DNA of 16,286 bases from contig CAMYIQ010000045.1 of NCBI GenBank assembly GCA_947258465.1, positions 1 to 16,286 of the forward strand, read 5' to 3'. The position numbers were made by a program, and so were the translations under genes. This DNA is from an uncultured Erythrobacter sp. GTDB taxonomy: Bacteria > Pseudomonadota > Alphaproteobacteria > Sphingomonadales > Sphingomonadaceae. Positions within the stretch are counted from its first letter, which is position 1; each line of letters begins with the position of its first letter. Below the pieces are notes generated by a model. The model made no database searches and was not told the DNA's origin. It saw only the letters and a list, made by a program, of their open reading frames with translations. Shown here piece by piece: positions 6,898-14,510 of the stretch.

Positions 6898-9015
6898 ATG
6901 AGGGATCAAGTCTCGCGCGCCGCGCTTCTCGCCGGTGCAGCCTTCGTCTTCACAGCCAGCGCTGCCCAAGCACGCGATGGAGACCAGCCCGAACGCGACT
7001 ATCTGCCGACCGACATCGTCGTTACCGGCGATCGCGGGACGGGCTATGATACCGATGACGGCTCGACCGCGACCAAGACGCCGACCCCGCTAATCGACGT
7101 TCCGCAGGGCGTCAGTTTTATCACCGAGGATCAGTTGGAGGATCAGGCGATCCATCAGCTCAATGAAGCGCTGCGCTACGTCCCCGGCATCAGCATGGAA
7201 ACCGGCGAAGGCCACCGCGACGAAGTGTTCATTCGCGGCCAGGAAACCACCGCCGATTTCTATATCGACGGCCTGCGCGACGATGCGCAATATTACCGCT
7301 CGCTCTACAACATCGAACGGGTCGAAGTGCTCAAGGGCGCCAACGCGCTGATCTTCGGTCGCGGCGCGGGGGGCGGCGCCATCAATCGCGTGGCCAAGCG
7401 CGCCAAGCTTTCGGGTCAGGCCATCTCTGGCGAGGCGTCGGTAGACAGCTTCGGGGCCTTCGCCCTGCTGGCCGACGTCAACCAGCCGCTGTCCGATGGC
7501 GTCGCATTGCGCGTGAACGGCACCTACGAAGAATTCGACAGCCACCGCGACTTTTACGAAGGCCGCTTTTTCGGCATATCGCCGACCCTGACCGCTCAGG
7601 TGGGGCCGCAAACCACGCTGATCGCCAGCTATACGTATGACGATGACAAGCGCGTCACCGATCGCGGCGTGCCATCGGTCGGCGGCACCAGCCCGCTGCG
7701 CGGCTTCGACGACACTTTCTTCGGCGATCGCGATTTCAACGAAGCCGAAGCGCAGGTTCATATCGGCCGCGTCCGCCTGGAACACGATTTCGGCAGCGGT
7801 CTGACTGCCAATGCCACCGTGCAATATGCCGATTACGACAAGGTCTATGCCAATATCCTGCCAACCGGCGTCGATACGGTAGACAACACCGTCTTCCTCG
7901 GCGGTTATCGCGACTACACCAATCGCGAAAACTGGATCGGCCAAGGCAACCTCGTCTGGCAGACCGGTAGCGACACGATCGAATCGACCTTGCTGCTGGG
8001 CTTCGAGGCCAGCCGCCAGGATACGCTCAATGGTCGCGACACGGTCAGTTTCACCCGCGCGCCGGACCCGAATGGACTGGATCCCAACGAAACCCCGCTG
8101 GCCGACACGATTTTCGTGCCGCCCTTTGCGCTCAACGTGGGTGCGCGCCTGCGGGATTCGCAGCTCGAAACACTCAGCTTCTACATCCAGGAACAGCTCC
8201 AGATCGGCGATCATATCGAACTGGTTGGCGGCCTGCGCTGGGATCGCTTCGATCTCGAGACCGTCAATGTGAACACCGGCATCAGCGGCGACCGGGTGGA
8301 CGAAAAGGTCAGCCCACGCCTCGGCCTGATCGTCAAGCCGAACCCGGACCTGTCGATCTACGCCTCTTATGCGGAGAGCTTCCTGCCGCAGGCGGGCGAC
8401 CAGTTCCTCCTGCTCAGCCCAACCTCGGCGCAGTTCGAGCCTGAGAAGTTCACCAATTACGAACTCGGCCTCAAATGGGCGCCGCTCGACAAGGTGCTGG
8501 TGACGGCGGCGATTTTCCGCCTCGATCGCAGCAAGACGCCCTTCACCGACACTCTCGGTAACACCACGCTGACGGGCGAGAGCCGCGTCGACGGGTTCGA
8601 AATCGGCGCCGTGGGCGAGATCACCGATTTCTGGAAGGCCAATATCGGCTACACCTATCTCGACGGCGAATTGCGCACGGCCAGCAGCTTCGGCCCCGCC
8701 GGTCAGCGCCTCCAGCAGACGCCCAAGCACCAAATCGCTGCCTGGAACCGCTTCGACGTAACCGAAGCACTCGGTTTCGGCCTCGGCGTGATCCATCAGG
8801 CGGATCAGTACGCCAGCTTCTCGAACACGGTCGAACTGCCGAGCTACTGGCGTGTCGATGCGGCGGCCTATTATACGGTCAACGACCGGTTCAGCGTCCA
8901 GCTCAACATCGAGAACCTGTTCGACGAAACCTACTATCCGAGCGCGCACGGCAACAACAATATCCAGCCCGCCGAACCCTTCAGCGCGCGGATCGGTGTG
9001 CGGTTCGAAATCTGA
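6898..9015 (+). CDS. TonB-dependent catecholate-type siderophore receptor
   Basis: A 705-residue outer-membrane receptor that imports ferric siderophore with energy from TonB-ExbBD. A signal peptide of about 25 residues ends at ASAAQA. A TonB box DIVVTG starts near residue 39. The plug domain starts near TPTPLIDVPQGVSFITEDQL (about 60) and contains YVPGIS, EVFIRGQETTADFYIDGLRDDAQYYRSLYNIERVEVLKG and FGRGAGGGAINRVAK, wording typical of the Fiu-like catecholate group. The rest is a 22-strand barrel ending in NLFDETYYPSAHGNNN and a final strand GVRFEI with a nearly terminal aromatic residue. The ATG at 6898 is chosen over a TTG at 6865 because it begins directly with the signal peptide and the TTG lies in the second Fur-like site. 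Iron control is inferred. Confidence 0.95.
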   Translation: MRDQVSRAALLAGAAFVFTASAAQARDGDQPERDYLPTDIVVTGDRGTGYDTDDGSTATKTPTPLIDVPQGVSFITEDQLEDQAIHQLNEALRYVPGISMETGEGHRDEVFIRGQETTADFYIDGLRDDAQYYRSLYNIERVEVLKGANALIFGRGAGGGAINRVAKRAKLSGQAISGEASVDSFGAFALLADVNQPLSDGVALRVNGTYEEFDSHRDFYEGRFFGISPTLTAQVGPQTTLIASYTYDDDKRVTDRGVPSVGGTSPLRGFDDTFFGDRDFNEAEAQVHIGRVRLEHDFGSGLTANATVQYADYDKVYANILPTGVDTVDNTVFLGGYRDYTNRENWIGQGNLVWQTGSDTIESTLLLGFEASRQDTLNGRDTVSFTRAPDPNGLDPNETPLADTIFVPPFALNVGARLRDSQLETLSFYIQEQLQIGDHIELVGGLRWDRFDLETVNVNTGISGDRVDEKVSPRLGLIVKPNPDLSIYASYAESFLPQAGDQFLLLSPTSAQFEPEKFTNYELGLKWAPLDKVLVTAAIFRLDRSKTPFTDTLGNTTLTGESRVDGFEIGAVGEITDFWKANIGYTYLDGELRTASSFGPAGQRLQQTPKHQIAAWNRFDVTEALGFGLGVIHQADQYASFSNTVELPSYWRVDAAAYYTVNDRFSVQLNIENLFDETYYPSAHGNNNIQPAEPFSARIGVRFEI

Positions 9016-9016
9016 C

Positions 9017-9052
9017 GAAAGCCTCCGCCTTCGCGGAAGATAACAGGCTTTC
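9017..9052. repeat. Inverted repeat just after the receptor stop codon
   Basis: GAAAGCCT (9017-9024) and AGGCTTTC (9045-9052) are perfect 8-base arms. Between them CCGC/GCGG (9025-9028 with 9033-9036) can form an inner stem around a CTTC loop, leaving an eight-base bulge. It begins one base after the stop. It may protect the 3' end of the receptor mRNA or act with the terminator that follows. Confidence 0.6.
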
Positions 9053-9060
9053 CTACACGA

Positions 9061-9090
9061 GCGGCGGGTACCTATGGTGCCCGCCGTTTC
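9061..9090 (+). terminator. Hairpin terminator after the siderophore receptor
   Basis: GCGGCGGGTACC (9061-9072) pairs with GGTGCCCGCCGT (9076-9087) across a three-base TAT loop: twelve pairs, two of them G-T wobbles. The stem is followed by a short, weak T tract (TTTCCTGTT). It sits 45 bases after the receptor stop, as expected for a factor-independent terminator, though the T run is short. Confidence 0.7.
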
Positions 9091-9106
9091 CTGTTGTGCC
9101 GTGCTG

Positions 9107-9120
9107 CCCCGGGGGGGGGC
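9107..9120. repeat. CCCC-G9 homopolymer tract
   Basis: Four C are followed by nine G (9111-9119) between the receptor terminator and the convergent 2Fe-2S gene. No other G or C run of this length stands out in the window. It is noncoding. It may be a slippage-prone site or a base-calling length error. Confidence 0.8.
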
Positions 9121-9130
9121 TGGCGCCACA

Positions 9131-9220
9131 TGTCACCCGCCCGCATCCCGGAATTACTCTTTTGTTTCAGAGTGATCGGGTCGCAAAACCCGGGTGACAG
9201 GGTGTCGCCTTCGTCACCCT
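9131..9220. repeat. Nested inverted repeats between convergent genes
   Basis: TGTCACCCG (9131-9139) and CGGGTGACA (9191-9199) form perfect 9-base arms. Inside lie ACTCT/AGAGT (9156-9160 with 9169-9173) and CGGGT/ACCCG (9177-9181 with 9188-9192; overlaps the outer right arm by two bases). AGGGTG/CACCCT (9199-9204 with 9215-9220) overlaps the stop codon of the 2Fe-2S gene. On the minus strand this is the 3' side of that gene, so it may be its terminator, but no strong T tract follows. No gene is seen in 9016-9218. Confidence 0.5.
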
Positions 9221-9770
9221 AGTCCGACTGGTCCGCAGGTGCGCTGATCGCGGGGACTTCTCGCGCGGCGTCCCCGGCATTGATACCGGGCGCTGGAGCG
9301 GCACTGATCGTCTCGCTGCGCCGGGCCACGCGGCCCGCGCGCTGGATGGCGCGGACCAGTCTCGGATATACGCCGCAGCGGCAAAGATTGGGTATCCCGG
9401 CCTTGATTTCCGCCTCGGTCGGCGCCGCCGTTTTTGCCAGAAGAGCACTCGCCGCCATGACGATCCCCGGCGTGCAATAGCCGCATTGGATCGCCTGTTC
9501 CGCCACCATCGCCTGCTGCACCGGGTGCGACCGATCGCGGCTGAGCCCCTCGATCGTGGTAATGAACCGCCCTTCCGCTTCGGCAATGGTGATCAGGCAC
9601 GATCGCAGCGCCTCGCCGTCGACATGGACCATGCAGGCCCCGCAATCGCCCTCGCCGCACCCGAATTTCGTGCCGGTCAGATTGGCGGCATCGCGCAGCG
9701 CCCATAATAGCGGCGTATCCGGATCCATCAGGAAGCGCATCGGCTTCCCGTTGACGGTCATGCTGGTCAT
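9219..9770 (-). CDS. 2Fe-2S subunit of a xanthine-oxidase-family hydroxylase (IorA-like), apparently orphan
   Basis: A 183-residue small subunit with two iron-sulfur clusters, like isoquinoline 1-oxidoreductase alpha or the small subunit of aldehyde and CO dehydrogenases. The plant-ferredoxin-type cluster ligands are Cys38, 43, 46 (GCGEGDCGACMV) and 58; the second cluster uses Cys96, 99 (QCGYCTPG), 130 and 132 (NLCRCGVYPR). It would pass electrons from a molybdopterin subunit to an outside acceptor. No large subunit, FAD subunit or maturation factor lies beside it in this window. Residues about 145-183 form a Pro/Ala-rich tail not usual for the family. It begins 25 bases after the aldolase-like gene on the same strand, so an operon is likely. 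ATG 9770 is used; a second ATG at 9761 is equally possible. Confidence 0.92.
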   Translation of the reverse strand: MTSMTVNGKPMRFLMDPDTPLLWALRDAANLTGTKFGCGEGDCGACMVHVDGEALRSCLITIAEAEGRFITTIEGLSRDRSHPVQQAMVAEQAIQCGYCTPGIVMAASALLAKTAAPTEAEIKAGIPNLCRCGVYPRLVRAIQRAGRVARRSETISAAPAPGINAGDAAREVPAISAPADQSD

Positions 9771-9795
9771 GCGGCGGGCGCCCCGGCGCTAGGCG

Positions 9796-10563
9796 TCAGT
9801 ATTTCCAGCTATCGTCGATCTTCGACACGCGGCGCTTCCACGCTTCGAAATCGAATACGCCCGCCCCGCCCTGCGACTGCATCACGGACAGGTCGCGCTG
9901 GTGCACGTCGACCACCTCCTGCGGGACGATGTTGGCCGAACCCTGGCTGAGCGTGGCGATCTGGATTTCGCAAGCACGCTGTAGCGCCCACATTTTCACG
10001 AACATGCCGGGAATGGTCTTGTCCATCACCACCGGGCCGTGATTGCGCAGCATCAGGATCGAGTGATCGCCAAGGTTTTCGACCAACCGCTCACCCTCTT
10101 CCGGGCGAACCGTGACGCCTTCGAAATCGTGATAGCCGATCTGGTTCTGGAAATTGCAGGCGTAGAAATTGGTCGGGACCAGCCCGTCCTTGTGGCTGCA
10201 CACCGCCATGGTAGCGGTGGTGTGCACATGGCAGATCGCAGTGGCCCGCTCGCCGAGATGCTTATGGAAATAGGCGTGCTGGGTGAAACCCGCCTTGTTG
10301 ACCATATATTGCGAAGGGCCGACATTGTTGCCTTCGACATCGATCTTGACGAGGTTCGAAGCGGTCACTTCGTCATAGAGCAGCCCGAAGGGGTTGATCA
10401 GGAAAGTGTCGTCCTCGCCCGGCACGGCAACCGAGATGTGGTTGTAGATGCTTTCGCCCCAGCCGAGATGTTCGAAAATGCGATAGCACGCTGCCAGGTC
10501 CTGCCGCGCCTGCCATTCGGCATCGCTGCATTCGAAATCGCGCGTCTTCATCTGGGTGGCCAT
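9796..10563 (-). CDS. Class II aldolase/adducin-family protein
   Basis: A 255-residue cytosolic protein with the class II aldolase/adducin fold. The metal-binding histidines are visible as HVHT (His112, His114) and LRNHGPVV (His175). The catalytic Glu of L-fuculose-phosphate aldolase, found as PSSE with a His four residues later, is replaced here: the matching stretch NKAGFTQH (89-96) has Gly92. This is usual for the adducin-like group of unknown function, so aldol cleavage is doubtful. A GGAGAG lies about 9 bases before the ATG. It is first of a two-gene unit with the IorA-like protein and diverges from the MATE gene. A link between the two products is suggested by position only; a role in oxidation or carbon chemistry of an aromatic or sugar substrate is speculation. 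Confidence 0.9.
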   Translation of the reverse strand: MATQMKTRDFECSDAEWQARQDLAACYRIFEHLGWGESIYNHISVAVPGEDDTFLINPFGLLYDEVTASNLVKIDVEGNNVGPSQYMVNKAGFTQHAYFHKHLGERATAICHVHTTATMAVCSHKDGLVPTNFYACNFQNQIGYHDFEGVTVRPEEGERLVENLGDHSILMLRNHGPVVMDKTIPGMFVKMWALQRACEIQIATLSQGSANIVPQEVVDVHQRDLSVMQSQGGAGVFDFEAWKRRVSKIDDSWKY

Positions 10564-10685
10564 GGCGTCGTCTCTCCGTAAGGGGTTTTGTTTCGAGACC
10601 TGTATCGCATGAGGATGCGGCGGTTCGCAAGCGGGCAGGACTCCGCGCTAGGCAAGCTCGCCGCTGCCCGCTACCGCCCCAAGCG
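10564..10685. promoter_or_regulatory. Divergent gap with a 9-base inverted repeat
   Basis: The 122 bases between the aldolase-like and MATE genes must hold two promoters. AGCGGGCAG (10630-10638) and CTGCCCGCT (10664-10672) are perfect inverted arms with 25 bases between them, ending 13 bases before the MATE start codon. They may form a leader hairpin or two half-sites of an operator. No -35/-10 pair is clear, and no regulator gene is adjacent. Confidence 0.45.
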
Positions 10686-12038
10686 ATGAGCGAGATGGCA
10701 AAACTGACCCGCGGCAGCATTCGCGGCCACCTCGTGAACCAGACCATGCCGATGATATTCGGCGTCGCGGCGATCATGTCGGTCGGCCTGATCGATGCTT
10801 ATTTCATCGGCCAGCTTGGGGCGAAAGAGCTGGCGGCGGTCAGCTTCATCTTCCCGATCACCATCGCGCTCTCCAGCCTGGGTGTCGGCGTCATGGTCGG
10901 GATCAATTCGGTCATTGCCCGGGCGCTGGGCGAAGGCGATCCGGCGCGGGCCGAACGGCGGGCGAATTTCGGCGCGGTGTTCGCGCTGGCGACCGGCGTG
11001 GTCCTCGGCCTCCTTCTCTATGGCCTGCTCGATCCGCTGTTCCGCCTGATGCAGGCATCGGAAGACCTGCTCCCTCTGATCGGGCAATATATGCGCCCTT
11101 ATGCGCTGGGATTGCCGGTCATGCTTCTGCAAATGGGGCTCAACGGCGTGCTGCGCGGACAGGGCGAGGCGCGCAAAACCAGCTATGTCTCGATCACTTA
11201 CTCGCTCGCCAACTGGGTGCTCGACCCGATCCTGATTACCGGGGCCTTCGGCTTCGCGGGGTTCGGTGTGGCGGGCGCGGCCTATGCGACGATTGCGGGG
11301 TTCTTCATCGCCATTCTCGTCGCCCTATGGCTGATCAAGGGCGCGCAGTTGCAGATTCACCCGGCCGCGATCCGCGACTGCGATGTCGGTGCTTCGAGCA
11401 AGGCGATCCTGTCGGTGGCAGGTCCGGCGGCCTTTTCCAATGCGATCAATCCGATCGGTCTTTCGGTGCTGACTGCACTGCTTGCGAGCCAAGGCGAATC
11501 CGCCGTTGCGGGCTTCGGCGCGGCGGGGCGGTTGCAGAGCTTCGCGGTCGTCCCCCTGCTCGCGCTGTCCGGCTCGATCGGAGCGATCGTGGGCCAGAAC
11601 TGGGGCGCCCGCCGCGCCGACCGATCGCGCCGGGCGATGTGGTGGTCGGGCCTGTTCTGCATCGCCTACGGCCTCGGCATTGCGGTATTGCTCTATGCCA
11701 CGGGCGGCTGGTTCGCGCGGTTCTTCACCGAAGACCCCGCTGTCATCGAACAGTTCACGCGCTATCTCGAAATTTCGGTGTGGGGCTATGTCGGGTTCGG
11801 CCTGCTGATCGTGGCCAATGGCGCGCTCAACGCGGTCGACCGCGCCGGTTTCGCTCTGGCCCAGAGCGCCGCGCGCGTATTCCTTGTCATGCTGCCTTTG
11901 GGCTGGGTTCTCAGGGCCGAATGGGGCTCTGATGCGATCTATGCCGCCGAACTGGTGGCCAATCTGGCGGGCGGCATCCTTGCGGCTTTCGTGGTCTGGA
12001 GAGTGCTGCGTTCCGGCCCCGACGATGGACGCCGCTAG
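10686..12038 (+). CDS. MATE-family multidrug/metabolite efflux transporter
   Basis: A 450-residue inner-membrane antiporter with twelve predicted helices in two halves. The first half starts LVNQTMPMIFGVAAIMSVGLIDAYFIGQLGAKELAAVSF, with the conserved acidic residue of helix 1 (Asp37). Other family stretches are LGVGVMVGINSVIARALGEGD, QMGLNGVLRGQGEARKTSY, LDPILITGAFGFAGFGVAGAAYATI and, in the second half, GLSVLTALLASQGESAVAGFGAAGRLQSFAVVPLLALSGSIGAIVGQNWGA. Members export cationic drugs or metabolites using sodium or protons; the substrate here is not known. ATG at 10686 or 10695 could be the start; neither has a strong ribosome site. It stands alone between the aldolase-like gene and the chemotaxis operon. 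Confidence 0.95.
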   Translation: MSEMAKLTRGSIRGHLVNQTMPMIFGVAAIMSVGLIDAYFIGQLGAKELAAVSFIFPITIALSSLGVGVMVGINSVIARALGEGDPARAERRANFGAVFALATGVVLGLLLYGLLDPLFRLMQASEDLLPLIGQYMRPYALGLPVMLLQMGLNGVLRGQGEARKTSYVSITYSLANWVLDPILITGAFGFAGFGVAGAAYATIAGFFIAILVALWLIKGAQLQIHPAAIRDCDVGASSKAILSVAGPAAFSNAINPIGLSVLTALLASQGESAVAGFGAAGRLQSFAVVPLLALSGSIGAIVGQNWGARRADRSRRAMWWSGLFCIAYGLGIAVLLYATGGWFARFFTEDPAVIEQFTRYLEISVWGYVGFGLLIVANGALNAVDRAGFALAQSAARVFLVMLPLGWVLRAEWGSDAIYAAELVANLAGGILAAFVVWRVLRSGPDDGRR

Positions 12039-12050
12039 TCAAACCAAACG

Positions 12051-12058
12051 TTAACCAT
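12051..12058 (+). promoter_or_regulatory. CtrA-like half-site upstream of cheA
   Basis: TTAACCAT lies 43 bases before the cheA start. CtrA, the alphaproteobacterial cell-cycle and motility regulator, binds TTAA-N7-TTAA and extended half-sites of this form. No second TTAA is found at the right distance, so this is only a half-site and could be chance. Confidence 0.35.
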
Positions 12059-12101
12059 CCTGGTCCATAGCCTTTCCCGATCGTACGAGGGGCCTTGTAT
12101 C

Positions 12102-14510
12102 ATGGATGACCTGCTGGCGGATTTCGTCGCGGAAACCCGGGAAATGCTGGAAGCGAGCGGCGGTGAAATCGTCGCCTGGGAAGCCGATCCGTCGGACAGG
12201 GCGCGGCTCGATACCATTTTCCGCTTCGTCCATACGGTAAAGGGCAATTGCGGCTTCTTCGACTTTCCGCGGCTGGAAAAGCTCAGCCACGCGGCTGAAG
12301 ACGCGCTGGCCGATTGCCGCGCCGGTCGCCGCGAGGCCGATAGGGGTCTCGTTTCCGCCGTGCTCGCGATCATCGATCGCATCAGCGAAATGATCGACTC
12401 GATCGAGGCGGGAGAAGACCATCCCGACGGCGGCGACGATGCACTGATCGCTGCATTGAACCCGCATCGCGACGCGCTTGGCATGTCTCTGGACGAAGCA
12501 CACAAATCGCCGGAAACCCCACAGGCCGCAGCCGCATCGCCCGCCGAGGGCAAGGCGGATGCTGCCCCCAAAGCGGCGCGCGGTGCAAGCGTCCAGCGCA
12601 CCATTCGCCTGCCGACCGAACTGCTCGACGAGGTGATGAAGGGCGTGTCCGACATGGTCCTGGCCCGCAACGATCTTGCCCGCCGATTGCGCGACGCCGG
12701 GGAACATCCCGAGATCGACGGCCCGTTCGATCGTCTGAGCACCATTCTCGCCGAAGTTCGCAGCTCCATCACGCGCATGCGCATGCAGCGGCTCGAACAT
12801 CTCTTCACTTCCCTGCCCCGCCTGGTGCGCGATCTGTCGACCGAACTCGGCAAGCAGGTGATGGTCGATTTCGAAGGCGGCGAGGTCGAGCTGGATCGCG
12901 AGATGATCGAAATGGTCCGCGATCCCCTGACCCACATCATTCGCAATGCGATCGACCATGGCCTGGAAGGACCGGGCGAGCGTATCAAGTCCGGCAAGCA
13001 CGAGATCGGACTGCTCAAATTCGCCGCCCGCCAGTCGGGCAACCAAATAACCTTGGCGATCAGCGACGATGGCCGCGGTATCGATGCGGATCGCCTGGCA
13101 GCCAAAGCCGTGACCGCCGGGATCTACAGCCAGGCCGAAATCGACGAGATGTCGGACAGGCGCAAACACCACCTTATCTTCGAACCGGGCCTTTCCACTG
13201 CCGAGAAGGTCAGTTCGGTGTCGGGACGCGGCGTGGGCATGGATGTGGTGCGCGCCAATATCGAACGCGTCGGTGGCTCGATCGACGTCACGACCAAACC
13301 AGGCGAAGGCACCAGCTTTCATCTCAAACTGCCGCTGACGCTGAGCATCATCGCCGCGCTGACCGTCGGGAGCGGCGGCCAGCGCTATGCCATTCCGCGA
13401 AGCTATGTCGAAGAGATCGTGTTCGGCTCCAGCGACCATGTCGACTTCGCCGAGGCCGGAGACCGCCGCCTCGTCACTTTCAGAGGCAAACGCGTGCCCT
13501 GCCTCGCTTTGGGCGAAATTCTCGGAAGCGAGGGACCCGGAAGCGTCGATTGGGCAAGCATGACGCTCGTTCTCATCCGCCTGGCCTCGAACGATGTCTT
13601 CGCCCTCGCGGTCGACCGCGTTTACGATCACGAAGATGTGGTGGTGAAACCGATCGCTCCCGCCATTATGGAAACCGGCCTCTATGCCGGCACGACCCTG
13701 CTGGACGATGGGCGGCCCATGATGCTTCTGGACCTTCCCAGCATTGCCCAGACGCACCGGCTGGTCGACGAAATGCGCAGCGTGGCCCGAACATTGCCCG
13801 AGGACGAACAGACCGAACAACGCAAGGCCCGGCCGGTCATGCTGTTCACCGGCCTCGACGGACGCCGCCGCGCCGTTCGTCTCGAACTGGTCCGCAGGAT
13901 CGACACTATTTCCCGCGAGGCGATCGATATCGAGGGATCGCGCAAGCAGGCGGTGATCGACGGTGCCATCTTTTCGCTTCTCGGGCTGGAGTATGGCGAG
14001 TTGCCGGACAAGCGATGCCGCCTCCTGCGCCTGTCCGATGGCGAACACGAAGTGGTCTATGCCGTCAGCGAAGTGCTCGACGCCGCCGATATGGAAGGCG
14101 AAATCGTTCCTTCCAGTGCCGATCCCGCTGTCGAAGGCGTTACGCTTATCGGCGGCGAACCGGTTCCGGTCATCGACGGCCATGGGCTGTTCGCGGCCCA
14201 GGGCACCGCTCGCAAGGCCGGTCGGACGGCATCCTGCCGCCTACCTGCGAACAGCGACTGGGCGCGCACCATCCTGGAACCGCTGGTCGAGGCGGCCGGC
14301 TATCGCGTGTCGACCGAGGCGGAGGAACAAACCGATGTCGCCATCGAACTGGTCGATGACGATTCGCCGATGGCGTCCCCCGCCCGCCATGTCATTCGCC
14401 TGCGCCCGGAGCCCGCGCCGGCCGAGAACGACGATGAGAGTATTTATCGATACGACCGCGAGGCGCTGCTGAACGCCTTGAAACGAGCCCGAGTAGGGAA
14501 AACGGCATGA
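12102..14510 (+). CDS. cheA: Chemotaxis histidine kinase CheA, extended form
   Basis: An 802-residue cytosolic kinase that relays receptor signals to CheY and CheB. Domains in order: P1/HPt (about 1-105) with the phosphorylated His44 in FVHTVKGN; a linker (106-165) rich in Ala, Pro and Glu with no recognisable P2 domain; P3 dimerisation (166-250); P4 ATPase (251-410) with N box HIIRNAIDHGLE, G1 DDGRGID, and G2 SGRGVGMDVV; P5 CheW-like (411-550). Two extra regions follow: a second CheW-like part (about 575-700, starting RPVMLFTGLDGRRRAVRLELVRRI) and a C-terminal receiver-like remnant (about 715-798, WARTILEPLVEAAGYRV) that shows no clear phospho-acceptor Asp. Standard CheA is about 650-700 residues. 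GAGG lies 11 bases before the ATG. The stop overlaps the cheW start by ATGA. Confidence 0.95.
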   Translation: MDDLLADFVAETREMLEASGGEIVAWEADPSDRARLDTIFRFVHTVKGNCGFFDFPRLEKLSHAAEDALADCRAGRREADRGLVSAVLAIIDRISEMIDSIEAGEDHPDGGDDALIAALNPHRDALGMSLDEAHKSPETPQAAAASPAEGKADAAPKAARGASVQRTIRLPTELLDEVMKGVSDMVLARNDLARRLRDAGEHPEIDGPFDRLSTILAEVRSSITRMRMQRLEHLFTSLPRLVRDLSTELGKQVMVDFEGGEVELDREMIEMVRDPLTHIIRNAIDHGLEGPGERIKSGKHEIGLLKFAARQSGNQITLAISDDGRGIDADRLAAKAVTAGIYSQAEIDEMSDRRKHHLIFEPGLSTAEKVSSVSGRGVGMDVVRANIERVGGSIDVTTKPGEGTSFHLKLPLTLSIIAALTVGSGGQRYAIPRSYVEEIVFGSSDHVDFAEAGDRRLVTFRGKRVPCLALGEILGSEGPGSVDWASMTLVLIRLASNDVFALAVDRVYDHEDVVVKPIAPAIMETGLYAGTTLLDDGRPMMLLDLPSIAQTHRLVDEMRSVARTLPEDEQTEQRKARPVMLFTGLDGRRRAVRLELVRRIDTISREAIDIEGSRKQAVIDGAIFSLLGLEYGELPDKRCRLLRLSDGEHEVVYAVSEVLDAADMEGEIVPSSADPAVEGVTLIGGEPVPVIDGHGLFAAQGTARKAGRTASCRLPANSDWARTILEPLVEAAGYRVSTEAEEQTDVAIELVDDDSPMASPARHVIRLRPEPAPAENDDESIYRYDREALLNALKRARVGKTA

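Noticed and set aside
7090..9129. A 679-codon open frame antisense to the siderophore receptor
   Set aside because: The receptor on the plus strand is unmistakable; the antisense frame has no recognisable motif and is a by-product of codon bias.
12051..14183. A 710-codon open frame antisense to cheA
   Set aside because: The plus-strand frame has clear CheA motifs throughout; the antisense protein is low-complexity, as expected from high GC third positions, with no domain.
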